Source: Methyloferula stellata AR4 (GTDB lineage: Bacteria > Pseudomonadota > Alphaproteobacteria > Rhizobiales > Beijerinckiaceae). Taken from it: a DNA stretch of 64,000 nt. The position numbers and the translations under genes were made by a program. Below the pieces are notes generated by a model that saw only the letters and a list, made by a program, of their open reading frames with translations, searched no databases and was not told where the DNA came from. The stretch spans positions 2,124,001-2,188,000 of the forward strand of contig NZ_ARWA01000001.1 in the NCBI RefSeq assembly GCF_000385335.1, in the 5' to 3' direction. Positions 16,371 to 26,919 of the stretch are shown piece after piece (position 1 is the stretch's first letter; every line of letters starts with the position of its first letter).

Positions 16371-17263
16371 ACGCGGCGAAGACATCAAGCAGGATGAGCG
16401 ACGAACGGCAAGAGGCTGTCTCCGGCGAATTCCTGCTGACGCCTGCCGACTTCCGCCGGATCGCGGCGATGCTTCATGCCGATGCCGGAATCTATTTGCC
16501 GGAATCGAAGACGTCGATGGTCTATTCGCGTCTTGCGAAGCGGCTTCGCGCCTTGGGGCTGCAGAGTTTCCGCGATTATTGCGCGCTCGTCGCCGGCGCC
16601 GAGGGCATCGACGAGCGCCAGCAGATGCTGGCGGCGCTGACGACCAATGTCACGCGGTTCTTTCGCGAGCCGCATCATTTCGAACATTTGAAAAACACCG
16701 TGCTGCCACCGCTTCTCGACGCGGCCAAACGCGGCGGACGTGTGCGGATCTGGTCGGCCGCTTGTTCCAGCGGTCAGGAGCCCTATTCGATCGCGCTGAC
16801 GATCCTGTCGCTGATGAACGATGTCTCGCGCCTCGATGTCAAAGTGCTGGCGACCGATATCGATCCAAACATGGTCGCGCATGGACGCAACGGCATCTAT
16901 GAGGATGGCGTGATGGATGGCGTGCCGAGAGACGTTCGCGAGCGCTGGTTCGTCAAGGAGCGCCGGGATGGCGGCCTCGCCTGGTCGGTCTGCGATCAAT
17001 TGCGTGAACTCGTCAGCTTTCGCGAGTTGAACCTGATCGGCCCCTGGCCGATGAAAGGCTCATTTCAAGCCATCTTCTGCCGCAACGTCGTGATCTATTT
17101 CGAGGACGACACGCAAAAGCAGATGTGGAGCCGTTTTCAATCCCTTCTGTCTCCCGGTGGCCGCCTTTACATCGGCCATTCCGAGCGTGTTTCGGGACCC
17201 GCAGCGCAGGTTTTCGAAAGCGAGGGGATCACGATTTACCGTTTACGTAAGGAGTTGCATTGA
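16367..17263 (+). CDS. cheR: CheR receptor methyltransferase
   Basis: 298 residues from ATG 16367, overlapping cheW by four bases. The open frame extends further upstream through cheW, but that part is a shadow. Residues 20-90 are the N-terminal all-helical domain ([20 protein letters not shown]), and the rest is the SAM-binding domain ([54 protein letters not shown]). It methylates receptor glutamates and should dock on the WEEF tail of the operon's MCP. Confidence 0.96.
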   Translation: MNAAKTSSRMSDERQEAVSGEFLLTPADFRRIAAMLHADAGIYLPESKTSMVYSRLAKRLRALGLQSFRDYCALVAGAEGIDERQQMLAALTTNVTRFFREPHHFEHLKNTVLPPLLDAAKRGGRVRIWSAACSSGQEPYSIALTILSLMNDVSRLDVKVLATDIDPNMVAHGRNGIYEDGVMDGVPRDVRERWFVKERRDGGLAWSVCDQLRELVSFRELNLIGPWPMKGSFQAIFCRNVVIYFEDDTQKQMWSRFQSLLSPGGRLYIGHSERVSGPAAQVFESEGITIYRLRKELH

Positions 17264-18321
17264 TGACGCCAGTTCGTGTTTTGGTTGTTGATGATTCCGC
17301 CACGATGCGGAGCCTGATCATCGAATCCTTGCGGCAGGATCCCGGCGTCGAGGTCGTCGGTCAGGCGGGCGATCCGCTTGAGGCACGCGACACGATCAAG
17401 CTCCTCAATCCGGATGTGATTACGCTCGACGTCGAAATGCCGAAAATGAACGGCCTCGACTTTCTTGAAAAAATCATGCGCCTGCGCCCGACGCCGGTCA
17501 TCATGGTGTCGAACCAGACAAGCCTCGGAACTTCCACGGCAATCAGAGCGTTGGAAATCGGCGCCGTGGATTGTGTGGCAAAGCCCTCGCCACAGGACCG
17601 GCACACATTCGATGAATTGGCCGCGAAGGTGAAAGCGGCGGCGCATGCTCATGTGCATCGTTATTCGCGCGGGATCGAGCCGATGAAGGATTTCAAGGCG
17701 ACAGGCCCGGTTGCCAATGCTTTCAAATCGAACGGAAAGCTGATCGCCATCGGATCTTCCACCGGTGGTGTCGAGGCTCTGATCAAGATCATCTCGCAAT
17801 TTCCCGCCGATTGCCCTCCGACCGTCATCACGCAACATATGCCGCGGCTTTTTACCAAGAGTCTCGCGGCGCGCATGGATCGGATTTGTGCGCCGCAGGT
17901 GAGCGAAGCCGCTGAAGGTGCGCCGCTTGTGCCAGGGCACGTCTATATCGCGCCGGCGGGCGACACCCACCTCGAGGTGGGGCGCAGCGGCAAAAGTCTG
18001 AAGTGCCACTTGCGTCTGGGCGATGCCGTGAACGGGCACAGGCCTTCGGTCGATGTTCTCTTTGCATCCGTCGCCAAATATGTGGGGCCAGATGCGATCG
18101 GCGTAATCCTCACCGGCATGGGCCGGGATGGCGCGGCGAGCCTACTCGCTATGAGGGAAGCGGGTGCGCGTACGCTCGGCCAGGACGAAGCGACATGCGT
18201 GGTCTATGGCATGCCGAAGGTCGCCTTTGAAATAGGCGCTGTCCAAAAGCAAGTTTCCCTCGACAAGATGGGTCGCGAGATTCTCGACGCGACAAAAATG
18301 AGCTTAGAAGGAGTCAGTTGA
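17263..18321 (+). CDS. cheB: CheB receptor methylesterase/glutaminase
   Basis: 352 residues from ATG 17263 (TGATG overlap with cheR; GGAG upstream). Receiver domain with Asp56 ([13 protein letters not shown]), linker of about 130-155, and methylesterase domain with the catalytic Ser in GSSTGG (164-169), His192 (TQHMP) and a late Asp ([10 protein letters not shown]). Complete. Phosphorylation by CheA activates it to remove methyl groups placed by CheR, giving adaptation. Confidence 0.96.
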   Translation: MTPVRVLVVDDSATMRSLIIESLRQDPGVEVVGQAGDPLEARDTIKLLNPDVITLDVEMPKMNGLDFLEKIMRLRPTPVIMVSNQTSLGTSTAIRALEIGAVDCVAKPSPQDRHTFDELAAKVKAAAHAHVHRYSRGIEPMKDFKATGPVANAFKSNGKLIAIGSSTGGVEALIKIISQFPADCPPTVITQHMPRLFTKSLAARMDRICAPQVSEAAEGAPLVPGHVYIAPAGDTHLEVGRSGKSLKCHLRLGDAVNGHRPSVDVLFASVAKYVGPDAIGVILTGMGRDGAASLLAMREAGARTLGQDEATCVVYGMPKVAFEIGAVQKQVSLDKMGREILDATKMSLEGVS

Positions 18322-18710
18322 TGCCCAACGCATCCGCGGTCAAAGTGCTCATTGTCGATGACCGGCTAACCAGCCGCATGCTGCTTCGCGATGGTTTGCA
18401 GGAAATCGGCATTACCCAAATCGACATGGCGCCCGATGGAGAGGCCGGATTGAAAGCCATGATGGCAAAGCCGGCGCATCTCGTCATCTCGGACTTCAAT
18501 ATGCCGAAGCTCGACGGCATCGAGTTCCTGCGCGCCATGCGTGCCCACGGGCCGACGAGCCAAGCCGGATTCATCATGCTCACGGGCAAGGATGACGCCT
18601 CGCTGATCAAACGCGCCTATCAATATGGCGCGAACAACTATCTGACGAAGCCCTTTACGGTTCCCGATCTCAAGATGCAGATCGAAGGCGTTGTGGGGCC
18701 TCTCACATGA
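18321..18710 (+). CDS. cheY: CheY response regulator (second copy)
   Basis: 129 residues, start ATG overlapping the cheB stop by one base. Single receiver with DD at 13-14, Asp58 ([13 protein letters not shown]), Thr in IMLTGKDD, and Lys in YLTKPF. The alpha4-beta5 face ([13 protein letters not shown]) resembles motor-binding CheY proteins. By position it corresponds to rhizobial CheY2, the main motor regulator. No flagellar gene is in the window. Confidence 0.94.
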   Translation: MPNASAVKVLIVDDRLTSRMLLRDGLQEIGITQIDMAPDGEAGLKAMMAKPAHLVISDFNMPKLDGIEFLRAMRAHGPTSQAGFIMLTGKDDASLIKRAYQYGANNYLTKPFTVPDLKMQIEGVVGPLT

Positions 18711-19273
18711 CGGCATTGCGGGCTGCTGATGAGAGTCGGGTCAATGGCGATCACCGTATCAACATTATTCAAGGCGAATATCATGTGACGGAAGATCCCA
18801 AGGTCGTGTTGACGACGTTGCTCGGATCTTGCGTGGCGGCCTGCATTCGCGACCCGCAAGCCGGCGTCGGCGGGATGAATCATTTTCTCTTGCCGGGGCA
18901 GGGCGGCGCGGCGGCGCGCGAGTCCGAATCCTATTGCGTCCACCTTATGGAGCTTCTTGTGAACGGGCTGTTGAAACGCGGCGCCCGTCGCGAGCGGTTG
19001 GAGGCGAAATTATTCGGCGGCGCGCGGACTATGGAGGGTCTCTCCGACATAGGTGCCAAGAACGCGGCATTTGCCGAGCATTTTCTTCAATATGAAGGCA
19101 TAAATTATATTGGCGGCAGCCTGGGCGGAGAAGGCGGACGGCGTCTCCAATATTGGCCGGTACTGGGCCGCGCCCGCCAATCGATTTTTGCCAGCGAGAA
19201 ATTGCCGCCGGTCGCGCCGAAGATCATTGCGCCGCCTGTGCCCGTAGACAGTGGCGGGATTGAGTTCTTTTGA
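18707..19273 (+). CDS. cheD: CheD receptor glutamine deamidase
   Basis: 188 residues, overlapping cheY by four bases. The catalytic Cys42 ([13 protein letters not shown]) and His59 ([10 protein letters not shown]) of the CheD papain-like fold are present, followed by the LFGGA segment that carries the third catalytic position. CheD deamidates receptor glutamines and can bind CheC-type phosphatases, but no cheC is seen here. The C-terminal 30 residues are Pro-rich. Confidence 0.95.
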   Translation: MTALRAADESRVNGDHRINIIQGEYHVTEDPKVVLTTLLGSCVAACIRDPQAGVGGMNHFLLPGQGGAAARESESYCVHLMELLVNGLLKRGARRERLEAKLFGGARTMEGLSDIGAKNAAFAEHFLQYEGINYIGGSLGGEGGRRLQYWPVLGRARQSIFASEKLPPVAPKIIAPPVPVDSGGIEFF

Positions 19274-19507
19274 GACGTGACGTTGCTGAGTAAAGCCTCA
19301 CGTTTCATTGCCATCGGCAACAGATTATAAAGCATAGCATCTTCATTCATCCAACTCATCGATGAATTGCTATGCTCCTGCCGTAACGCTAAGGGCGTTT
19401 TCATCAATCTCTTTCAATCTGATCAAGGATCACCATCCCGTGATCGTTCTTCGAGTTTAGAGCAGCGATGCCTCTTATGCTGCTCGACCTTCATTGGAAG
19501 TCCGAAC

Positions 19508-19897
19508 GTGAACATGAAAGTCGCGACCGTTGAGCAGCGTGAAGCCGCCGTTGAACCTATAGCTGAAATTCTTGGCCGTGTTGGTCAGGAACTCGACGAC
19601 CTCGCCGGGCAATTGCAACGTGTGCAAGGACTGATCAGTCCGCTTGTGCTGCAAGCATCATCGCTCGAGCCGGGGTTTCTTCAGGAAATTCAGGCGGTCG
19701 ATCATATAGAGCAGAAACTGACCTGCCTGTCGCGATTTCTGAGCGCGCTTGGACCGTTTATGCATGGGCATTGGGTGCTCGATATGAGCGAAGCGTCGGA
19801 AGTCGTCACGCTGTCGGAATTGGCACGCCGGTTGCGGACAGCCGAACATATAACCGATGAGACAGAGCAAGTGTCGGGCGATTTCGAGCTCTTCTAG
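19508..19897 (+). CDS. CheT-like helical protein at the end of the che operon
   Basis: 129 residues from GTG 19508, which has GGAAG seven bases upstream; ATG 19514 is the other choice. Entirely helical, without recognisable enzyme motifs. It contains ILGRVGQELDDLAGQLQRVQ as a long amphipathic helix and ends in FELF. In rhizobial che operons a small helical protein, CheT, follows cheD and is reported to work with CheR; position and size match. It is separated from cheD by 234 bases, so it may have its own promoter. Confidence 0.6.
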   Translation: MNMKVATVEQREAAVEPIAEILGRVGQELDDLAGQLQRVQGLISPLVLQASSLEPGFLQEIQAVDHIEQKLTCLSRFLSALGPFMHGHWVLDMSEASEVVTLSELARRLRTAEHITDETEQVSGDFELF

Positions 19898-19987
19898 CCC
19901 CGGCCTCTATGAGAAGCCGGCGATAGCCTGCGGCACATAGAGTTCCTTTCTCGTTTACGCCGAGCGCCACGGAAAGCGTTGCGGCCG

Positions 19988-21136
19988 CTATCCCGCTTGC
20001 ACGGCTATGGCCCGGAAGCGGAGCAAAGCGAAAAACAGGAAGAGCCCGCCGACGAAGGCAACGAAGAGAAAGTCCGGCCACACCACCGAAAGTCCAGCGC
20101 CGCGAAAGAGGATGGCTTGCGCGAAGGACACGAAATGCGTCGATGGCGAAAACATCATGATCGAGCTTAAGATCGGCGGCATGGATTCGAGCGGCGTGTT
20201 GCTGCCCGACAGAATATTCATCGGCATTGCGACGAGAATATAGAGTAGGCCAAGCTGCGGCATGGATCGTGCGATCGTCGCCAGAAAAATGCCGATCGCC
20301 GTGGCAAAGAATAGATAGATCGCGGCGCCGCCTATGAACAAGGGTACCGAGCCGACGATAGGAATCTTGAGAGCTCCGCGCACGACTATTTCGAGCGACA
20401 GGAACACGGCGACCGTGATCACCAGGCCATTTGCCCAGATCTTGGACATGGCGATCTCGAACGGTGAGACCGGCATGACGAGCAGATGGTCCATTGTGCC
20501 ATGTTCGCGCTCGCGGATGATGGCAGCGCCAGCCAGAATGATCGCGAGCATGGTCACATTATTAACGATGCCCATGACGCTCGTAAACCAGGCGGTCGTG
20601 ACATTCGGGTTGAAGGCGACGCGCACGGACAGCGTGGCCGGCGCCTTAGCGATATTTTGCGAACGCGACTGAAACTTGCCCTCGTTACGCGAGACGAAAT
20701 TATTGATCTCGGTCGTAAGGATCTGCTGGATGTAGCCGTAGCCGAGCCCGGCGGTCACCATGGCGGTCGCATCGACATTGACCTGCAATTCGGGGCTGCG
20801 GCCGGCCAAGACGTCTCTTTCGAAGTTCGGCGGGATCACGATGACGAACGTGTAGGCGGCCGTATTCATCAGGTGATCGACATCTCCGCCGCCGATAGGA
20901 ACGGGCGTCTTGAAATAGGGCGGCAGGAAGACCGCGATCATCCGGCGTGACAATTCGGAATTGTCCTCGTCCACATAGGCGACGGAGCCATTGTTCAGTT
21001 CCTGCGCATTGCTATGGCCTTGCACATAGATGGCGAAGGAAAACGTGTAGATCACAAGCCCAAGCAGCACGAAGTCCCGGAAGAAGCTGCGCAGCTCCTT
21101 GGTTCCAAGCCAGAAAATATTGCTGAGCGTTTGCAT
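19988..21136 (-). CDS. yhhJ: ABC-2 type transport permease (YhhJ-like)
   Basis: 382 residues. One N-terminal membrane helix (about 22-42), a roughly 130-residue periplasmic domain, then five to six helices in the C-terminal half, the classic ABC-2 export layout. The EREHGTMDHLLVMPVSPFEI segment (residues about 222-241) is the conserved ABC-2 signature loop. It begins 17 bases after the RbbA-like gene and is the third gene of an exporter operon (membrane fusion protein, ATPase-permease, permease). Substrate unknown; in this family drugs, detergents or lipids are possible. Confidence 0.9.
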   Translation of the reverse strand: MQTLSNIFWLGTKELRSFFRDFVLLGLVIYTFSFAIYVQGHSNAQELNNGSVAYVDEDNSELSRRMIAVFLPPYFKTPVPIGGGDVDHLMNTAAYTFVIVIPPNFERDVLAGRSPELQVNVDATAMVTAGLGYGYIQQILTTEINNFVSRNEGKFQSRSQNIAKAPATLSVRVAFNPNVTTAWFTSVMGIVNNVTMLAIILAGAAIIREREHGTMDHLLVMPVSPFEIAMSKIWANGLVITVAVFLSLEIVVRGALKIPIVGSVPLFIGGAAIYLFFATAIGIFLATIARSMPQLGLLYILVAMPMNILSGSNTPLESMPPILSSIMMFSPSTHFVSFAQAILFRGAGLSVVWPDFLFVAFVGGLFLFFALLRFRAIAVQAG

Positions 21137-21153
21137 GGCTATTTGTCCCGTAT

Positions 21154-23964
21154 TCAGGTTTCTTGCTTACGCAGGAAAACGAGGCTGAGCACGGTCAGGA
21201 TTGGAATGAAGGCGGCGACCTGGAGCAAAGTCATCGACAAATCTTGAAAGCCGAGCCCTTTGGTAAAAGTGCCGACGCTGATCTTCAAGAAATAGGTCAT
21301 CGGGAAGCCGCGCCCCATGAGGGCGGGCACGCCGGTGAGAGAAGAGACCGGCGTCAGCATGCCGGAGAAGGTGGTGGCCGGCAGCAGCGTGAGGATCGCT
21401 GTCCCGAACAAAGCTGCGATCTGTGTCTGGCAGAACGTCGATATCAACATGCCTATGCCGGTCGTCGCCGTGACATAGAGCAGGGCGCCCAAAAGCAGCA
21501 CCAAAAAACTCCCTTTGATCGGTACGCCGAACACAAAGAGTCCCATCAGGCACAAGAGCAGAAAATTGGCCATTGCGATCCCGATATAGGGGATCTGCTT
21601 GCCGAGCAGGAACTCGATGCGCGTGACGGGCGTCACGTAAAGATTGGTGATCGAGCCGAGCTCCTTCTCGCGCACGATGGCGAGCGCCATTAAAATGGCG
21701 GGGATCATGACGAGCAGCAGCGCGATCGAGCCGGGCACCTGGGCATAGATGCTTTCGAAGTTCTGATTGTAGAGAAACCGCGTTTCGATCCGCGCCTGCA
21801 CGGCCGGATTGACGTTCGGCTGGTTGAACATGGCGACATCTTTATTGCGCAGCGCCTCGCGCTTATCGTCGGGCGTATCGGCGGCGGCCTGACCGTTGCG
21901 CACCGCATAATCCGCCAGAAACTGCTGGTGGGCGGCCAGCAGATAGCTGCGGATCGTCTCGGCCCGAAACGGCATGGCGCCATCGACCCAGGCGCCGACC
22001 TCGGTCTGAAATCCTTTTTTGAGGAAGCGGCCGAAGTCCGGAGGGATTTCAATGCCGGCCTTGATATCTCCCGATTGCAAGCGCCGTTCGAGATCGGCCT
22101 GATCCTTGATTGGCGCCTTTTCGATGAAATAGCTCGAACCGCGCAATTCTTCGAGATACGCACGGCTTTCGTGCGAATTGTCGCGATCGAGGACCGCGAA
22201 GGTCAGATTGTTCACATCGGTCGAGATGCCCGCGCCGAAGACAGCCATGAGAAACGCCGTTCCGAAAAACGCAAAGCCCAGACGGATCGGGTCGCGCAGC
22301 AGTTCAAGTCCTTCGCGGATCGTATAAGCGAAGAGCCGGCGCGGGCTGAACCATTTTCGTTCGGGCCGGGGGGCTTGCTCCTGCCGGGCCGGAGGCGCGG
22401 CGATCAAGGGCTGCGATTGCGGCTCGCGGGCGGGATTGGCTTCTTCGAGATAGTCGATGAAGGCATCTTCCAGATTAGCGCTGCCGCGCGCTTTGACGAG
22501 TTCGTCCGGCGTTCCCATGGCGAGAACGCGTCCCGCATCCATCAAGGCGATACGGTCGCACCGGGCCGCTTCGTTCATGAAATGCGTGGAGATGAAGACG
22601 GTCATCCCGTCATTGCGCGAGAGATCCGCCAAAAGCTCCCAGAACTGATCGCGCGCCAGAGGATCGACGCCCGATGTCGGCTCGTCGAGAATGAGAATCT
22701 CGGGCCGGTGCACGACGGCGACGGCGAGCGACAGGCGCTGGCGGATGCCGAGCGGCAGTTCGGCGGCGCGCTGGTCGAGATAGGGGGCAAGGCCGAAACG
22801 CGCGACAAGCGCTGCGATGCGCGGCTCCGCTTCCTTGCCGAGATGGAACAAATGCGCATGAAGATCGAGGTTCTGATTGACCGTCAGCTCCGTATAGAGC
22901 GAAAAGCTCTGCGACATATAGCCGACGCGAAACCGTGCACGCATGTCCGAGGCATCGATCGGCTTGCCGAACAAGAGCACCTCGCCGGAACTCGCGGGGA
23001 GAAGCCCCGTCAGCATTTTCATCGTCGTCGTCTTGCCGCAGCCGTTCGATCCGAGAAAACCGAAAATTTCGCCGCGTTCGATCGAGAAATTGACGTTATC
23101 GACGGCCGTGAAAGCGCCGAAGCTGCGTGTGAGGTTGCGGGCGAGGATGACCACTTCACCATCTTCGGGCGGCCTTGGCGCGATTGAAAAGATCTTGCGG
23201 CCGCGGCGGCGTTCTTCGGGCAGAAGCGCGATGAAACTTTCTTCGAGCGTGGGCGATCCGGTCTTCGCCTTGAGCTTGGAGGGCGATCCCGTTGCGAGGA
23301 TGCGGCCAGCGTCCATCGCCACCAGCCAGTCGAATTGTTCGGCTTCCTCCATATAGGCCGTCGCGACGATGACGCTCATGCCTTGGCGTTCGGCCCGCAT
23401 GTGGGAGATGAGGCTCCAGAATTGCCGCCGCGACAATGGATCGACGCCCGTCGTCGGTTCGTCGAGGATCAGAAGATCGGGATCGTGAATCAGTGCGCAA
23501 CAGAGGCCGAGCTTTTGGCGCATGCCGCCGGATAGCTTGCTCGCCGGCCGGTCGGGAAAAGGATCGAGGCCGGTCGCTTTCAAAAGCGTAGCGATGCGCC
23601 GGTCGCGCTCTTCGCGGTCTTGGCCGAAAAGCCTGCCGAAGAATTCGATATTCTCGCGCACGCTGAGGTCCGGATAGAGGTTCTTTCCGAGACCTTGCGG
23701 CATATAGGCGATGCGCGGGCAGACATCGGCGCGATGACCGGTATCGCCGAGATCGCCGCCAAGCACATGAACCTCGCCGGTTTGAACGCGCCTGGCGCCC
23801 GCGAGCAGGCTCAACAGCGACGATTTGCCGACGCCGTCGGGGCCAATGAGCCCCACCATGCAACCCGCCGGAAACGAGATCGTCACATTGTCGAGGGCTG
23901 CCGTGTTGCCGTAGACCAGCGAAACCCCGCGAAGCGCGCCGAAGGCTTCATGGGATTCGCTCAT
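21154..23964 (-). CDS. rbbA: RbbA/YhiH-type double-ATPase ABC permease fusion
   Basis: 936 residues from ATG 23964, overlapping the upstream gene by four bases. Two ABC ATPase domains come first (Walker [10 protein letters not shown] near residue 40 with signature [10 protein letters not shown]; second Walker [10 protein letters not shown] near 320 with a degenerate signature [10 protein letters not shown]), then an ABC-2 permease half from about residue 565 with six helices and its own [20 protein letters not shown] loop. With the YhhJ-like permease it would form a complete heteromeric exporter. The E. coli homologue RbbA is also described as ribosome-associated, which need not hold here. 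Confidence 0.92.
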   Translation of the reverse strand: MSESHEAFGALRGVSLVYGNTAALDNVTISFPAGCMVGLIGPDGVGKSSLLSLLAGARRVQTGEVHVLGGDLGDTGHRADVCPRIAYMPQGLGKNLYPDLSVRENIEFFGRLFGQDREERDRRIATLLKATGLDPFPDRPASKLSGGMRQKLGLCCALIHDPDLLILDEPTTGVDPLSRRQFWSLISHMRAERQGMSVIVATAYMEEAEQFDWLVAMDAGRILATGSPSKLKAKTGSPTLEESFIALLPEERRRGRKIFSIAPRPPEDGEVVILARNLTRSFGAFTAVDNVNFSIERGEIFGFLGSNGCGKTTTMKMLTGLLPASSGEVLLFGKPIDASDMRARFRVGYMSQSFSLYTELTVNQNLDLHAHLFHLGKEAEPRIAALVARFGLAPYLDQRAAELPLGIRQRLSLAVAVVHRPEILILDEPTSGVDPLARDQFWELLADLSRNDGMTVFISTHFMNEAARCDRIALMDAGRVLAMGTPDELVKARGSANLEDAFIDYLEEANPAREPQSQPLIAAPPARQEQAPRPERKWFSPRRLFAYTIREGLELLRDPIRLGFAFFGTAFLMAVFGAGISTDVNNLTFAVLDRDNSHESRAYLEELRGSSYFIEKAPIKDQADLERRLQSGDIKAGIEIPPDFGRFLKKGFQTEVGAWVDGAMPFRAETIRSYLLAAHQQFLADYAVRNGQAAADTPDDKREALRNKDVAMFNQPNVNPAVQARIETRFLYNQNFESIYAQVPGSIALLLVMIPAILMALAIVREKELGSITNLYVTPVTRIEFLLGKQIPYIGIAMANFLLLCLMGLFVFGVPIKGSFLVLLLGALLYVTATTGIGMLISTFCQTQIAALFGTAILTLLPATTFSGMLTPVSSLTGVPALMGRGFPMTYFLKISVGTFTKGLGFQDLSMTLLQVAAFIPILTVLSLVFLRKQET

Positions 23965-25163
23965 CGGGCGGGCGATCCTTGGGCCGGCGATCCTTGGACG
24001 GGTGATGCCTGAGCTGGCGGTGCTGGGGCCAGCGATGCCTGGTCGGGCGAGCCTTGCAGATTCTGAGGCCATTCGACCTTGGGATCGGTCCGCACATAGG
24101 CTCTGCCGGGCAATCCGGTCCGCACATCGGCGGCATGCGCTTGCAAAATGCCCGGGTCGACGCGCACCTTGACGCGGAACATGAGCTTGTCGCGCTCGTC
24201 TTCCGTCTCGACCGCTTTCGGCGTGAATTGCGCCTGCGTGGCAACGAAGGAGACATGCGCCGGGATCACGTATTTCGGCCAGGCATCGAGTATGATTTTG
24301 GCATCCGATCCGACCTTTGCGCGGCCGGCCGCCGCAGTCGGCAAATAGATGTCCATATAGACATCCGAGATATCGAGCATGGTAAAGACCTTGCCGCCAG
24401 CCGGCAGGACTTCGCCGACATTGGCGATGCGATATTGGATGCGGCCGACCGTCGGCGCGACCAGCGTGTTATCGGCGATGTTGACCTTATAGAGTTCGAC
24501 ATTATGCGTCGCCGCGTCCAAGGCGTGCTCGGCTTGGCCGACACGTTCCTTGGCGGCTGTCAGCGCCGCATTGGCGCCGTCGAGCGCCTGACGGCGCTGG
24601 TCGAGCAATTCATGGGTCGCATATCCGCGTTGGACGAGGTTGCTGGTACGGTCGATTTCCTGCTGCGCGAGCGTGACCTGGGTGATCTGCAGCACGACAT
24701 TGGCGCGCGCCTCATCAAGCGTCCGCTGGGCTTGCTGAACCTGTGCCTCGGTCGCTTTGAGGGAAGCCTCAAGATCCCGCGTATCCATGCGCGCGACCAC
24801 TTGGCCCGCCGTCACCATGTCGCCCTCATCCGCGAGCCGTTCGATCACGCGCCCCGCGAATTTGGTATCGATATCGATTTCCTGCGCTTCGATCCGCCCA
24901 TTGCCGGAAACGATTCCGACCGGCAGACCGAGGTGCTGCAAGTGCCACCAATAAGCCCCGCCGCCACCTGCCGCGCCAAATACGACTAAGAGCAAAGCCG
25001 CAAGCTTCCAGCGTGATTTTTTTCGCGGCAGTTCTTTGACCGGAACGGGCAAGGTCTGCGGTACGGCAACGAGCGCATTTTCAGGTGGTAGGATCTCGCC
25101 CTCTTTGGGCGCGGTTTCATCCGAAGGGGCGAGGGGCCCCTTCGCTTCGGTGGTCTTGGTCAC
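23961..25163 (-). CDS. yhiI: HlyD-family membrane fusion protein (YhiI-like)
   Basis: 400 residues, first gene of the exporter operon. A charged N-terminal 50 residues, one membrane helix (about 53-72), biotinyl-lipoyl half domains ([39 protein letters not shown]), a coiled-coil hairpin (about 130-230) and a beta-barrel. The last 30 residues are a low-complexity run of QGSP/QASP units, an oddity that looks like a local repeat expansion. It links the inner-membrane exporter to an outer-membrane channel, which is not encoded nearby. Confidence 0.92.
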   Translation of the reverse strand: MTKTTEAKGPLAPSDETAPKEGEILPPENALVAVPQTLPVPVKELPRKKSRWKLAALLLVVFGAAGGGGAYWWHLQHLGLPVGIVSGNGRIEAQEIDIDTKFAGRVIERLADEGDMVTAGQVVARMDTRDLEASLKATEAQVQQAQRTLDEARANVVLQITQVTLAQQEIDRTSNLVQRGYATHELLDQRRQALDGANAALTAAKERVGQAEHALDAATHNVELYKVNIADNTLVAPTVGRIQYRIANVGEVLPAGGKVFTMLDISDVYMDIYLPTAAAGRAKVGSDAKIILDAWPKYVIPAHVSFVATQAQFTPKAVETEDERDKLMFRVKVRVDPGILQAHAADVRTGLPGRAYVRTDPKVEWPQNLQGSPDQASLAPAPPAQASPVQGSPAQGSPAR

Positions 25164-25231
25164 GGTTTGATCCCCAGTGGCGATGGGAAAATTGAGGCTG
25201 CGACGTCAAGCAATCCCTAGCCTCGCATTAA

Positions 25232-25273
25232 CCTATAGCTCCTTATGCACATGGATTGCTTGATGTTGATCAA
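25232..25273 (-). promoter_or_regulatory. FNR/FixK box with spaced -10 for the exporter operon
   Basis: TTGAT-GTTG-ATCAA at 25260-25273 is a perfect match to the FNR/Anr/FixK consensus. On the minus strand a TATAGG hexamer lies at 25237-25232. The two centres are 32 bases apart, exactly the spacing of a class II activator promoter (site at -41.5). Transcription would start near 25225, about 60 bases before the yhiI start. The box also lies 115 bases before the plus-strand gene at 25388, but no matching -10 is seen on that side. Confidence 0.6.
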
Positions 25274-25387
25274 TCGATGAATTTAGGTTTGCCGCAGAGC
25301 CATTGGCGATCCTCCCTTGACGAGAATCAATTCAAAATCGCGTAGCTTGGTTAGATTGAGCCACTTTTTGGCATTGGGAGCCTGGAC

Positions 25388-25765
25388 ATGTTGCAACATA
25401 TTACCTTGACCTTGGCGCGCGAGCCGGATTTTCCCGAAGGGAGCACCGAATGCGGATATGATATCGTTGCACCGCTCGATAGCGCTGGCCACCTTGATCC
25501 CGAGGCTTGGCACAAGGCAAAGGCGCAATGCCGCGTCCGCCGGTTCTGGGTTGGCGAAGACGATCGGTCAGGACTGCTCGTGCATCAGGCGGGCGGGGTT
25601 CATGGCGCGACCTGGAAGATCGATTACGATCCCAAGGCCAGCAACGAGGACGAGTCCGGCTATCGCTTGGATACACATCATTTCGTTGCAAACGAATATG
25701 TGTCCATTCGCGATGCCGATGGCCATCCGCACACCTTCAAGATCAAAGAGATCCATCCGGCGTAA
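25388..25765 (+). CDS. Conserved small soluble protein of unknown function
   Basis: 125 residues from the first ATG. Alpha-beta protein with WHKAKAQCRVRRFWVGED near the middle and a His/Asp-rich C-terminal part (TWKIDYDP, DTHHFVANEYVSIRD, HTFKIKEIHP). I recall similar uncharacterised proteins in Hyphomicrobiales, but no function. It is a single-gene unit, divergent from the exporter operon and ended by a strong terminator. Confidence 0.75.
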   Translation: MLQHITLTLAREPDFPEGSTECGYDIVAPLDSAGHLDPEAWHKAKAQCRVRRFWVGEDDRSGLLVHQAGGVHGATWKIDYDPKASNEDESGYRLDTHHFVANEYVSIRDADGHPHTFKIKEIHPA

Positions 25766-25800
25766 AGCAGCGCGATCTTTCTATCGAAGGCGGAGATTAG

Positions 25801-25830
25801 GTCCGGCTCGATGTATCGAGCCGGACTTTT
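25801..25830 (+). terminator. Rho-independent terminator
   Basis: A perfect 12-base stem (GTCCGGCTCGAT / ATCGAGCCGGAC) with a two-base centre, followed by TTTTAT. It ends the small plus-strand gene and sits between convergent genes. Confidence 0.9.
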
Positions 25831-25840
25831 ATCGTTGCGA

Positions 25841-26908
25841 TCAGCTCGCGATCGTTTTCGTCGTCCAGGCGATCAGCTCGCTGGCGACTTGCCCGAAAGC
25901 CTGGTTGAAAGCGGCGACGAGCGACGGCGTTTCCATGTCCTTCGTGGGAACCGTGGCGTGGAAAATCTTCCCGCCGACGACATGGCCGTCCTCGGCCACG
26001 ATCTTGACCGAGAATTCAATATCCGCCGCGGGATCCGGGTTGGAGACGACAGCGAAGCTCCGCAGATCGACCAGCAATCGATAATTGGCCGTGACCTGAT
26101 CGACCGGCGGCAGAACCGAGGCCAGGAATCCGGCATTCTCGAAGCTCTGGATGATCTTTTCCTGGAGGAGCTTCGGCAATGAATCGCTCCATTGCGCATC
26201 GCCCAGTTGCGTGATCTGCCCGTCGTTGGACCGGGCCAGGATGCGCTGCGTTTGGAGAACGACGGTGGCTGTTGGGTCGGAAATCGTGAAGGACGCATGC
26301 CCGGCAGGGCTCGGCGCCGCCGCTGCCTTTGCCAAGGTCAGATCATAGATCTGCTTTGGCTTTTCATCCGATCCCCCGCCTATGAAATGTTCCAGGCCCG
26401 CGAATATTTTATCGATATGGCCGGAATTATCGCCCAAAATCTTGTTGAGGCTTTGAAGCGCCGAGCGCGCGGCCTGCATGACATCCTGTCCCGCGGCGGC
26501 GTCGGCTATGAGAACGGGTGGATTTGCTTCCGAACCTTGCAGCACGGGAGCGTCCTTGGCTCCGCCACGAAGTGAGATCTCAGGCGTCCCAGTCAGCCCA
26601 GGGACGACGATATCGACCTTCGTATCCGCCTTGACGGGTGCGCCGGACGCGATGGCGATCGTCGCCACAACTTTCGATGGATCGTTGGAATCGAGCCCGA
26701 GATTCGTCACTTCACCGACGCGAATGCCGTTGAACTGGACAGGAGCGCCTGTCTGCAGACCGGAAATCGGACCTTCGAAGTGGACTTGATAGACAGTTCG
26801 TTTGGCCAGGCCGCCATTGTGATGCAGCCAATAGACAAAGCCAAATCCGGCGAGAATGACGGCCAGGGTAAATAATCCGACCCAAAGATAACGTGCCGTA
26901 GTTTCCAT
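25841..26908 (-). CDS. mlaD: MlaD-type MCE protein fused to a PqiC/ABC-auxiliary lipoprotein domain
   Basis: 355 residues. One N-terminal membrane helix (about 8-28), a single MCE domain (VYQVHFEGPISGLQTGAPVQ, FNGIRVGEVTNLGL, VDIVVPGLTGTPEISLRGG), a short linker, then from about residue 190 a domain like the ABC-type transport auxiliary lipoprotein (YDLTLA, TATVVLQTQRILARS, DAQWSDSLPKLLQEKIIQSF). In most bacteria the second domain is a separate outer-membrane lipoprotein. The fusion would tether it to the inner-membrane MCE ring. Part of an mlaE-mlaF-mlaD operon for lipid traffic between membranes. Confidence 0.88.
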   Translation of the reverse strand: METTARYLWVGLFTLAVILAGFGFVYWLHHNGGLAKRTVYQVHFEGPISGLQTGAPVQFNGIRVGEVTNLGLDSNDPSKVVATIAIASGAPVKADTKVDIVVPGLTGTPEISLRGGAKDAPVLQGSEANPPVLIADAAAGQDVMQAARSALQSLNKILGDNSGHIDKIFAGLEHFIGGGSDEKPKQIYDLTLAKAAAAPSPAGHASFTISDPTATVVLQTQRILARSNDGQITQLGDAQWSDSLPKLLQEKIIQSFENAGFLASVLPPVDQVTANYRLLVDLRSFAVVSNPDPAADIEFSVKIVAEDGHVVGGKIFHATVPTKDMETPSLVAAFNQAFGQVASELIAWTTKTIAS

Positions 26909-26919
26909 GAATTAGGCCT

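Noticed and set aside
21928-23187. 419-codon open frame antisense to the RbbA-like gene
   Set aside because: Antisense shadow; the sense frame carries both ABC ATPase domains.
23964-24072. N-terminal extension of the RbbA-like protein
   Set aside because: The added residues are the out-of-frame copy of the QGSP repeat tail of the upstream gene; ATG 23964 with ATGA overlap is the natural start.
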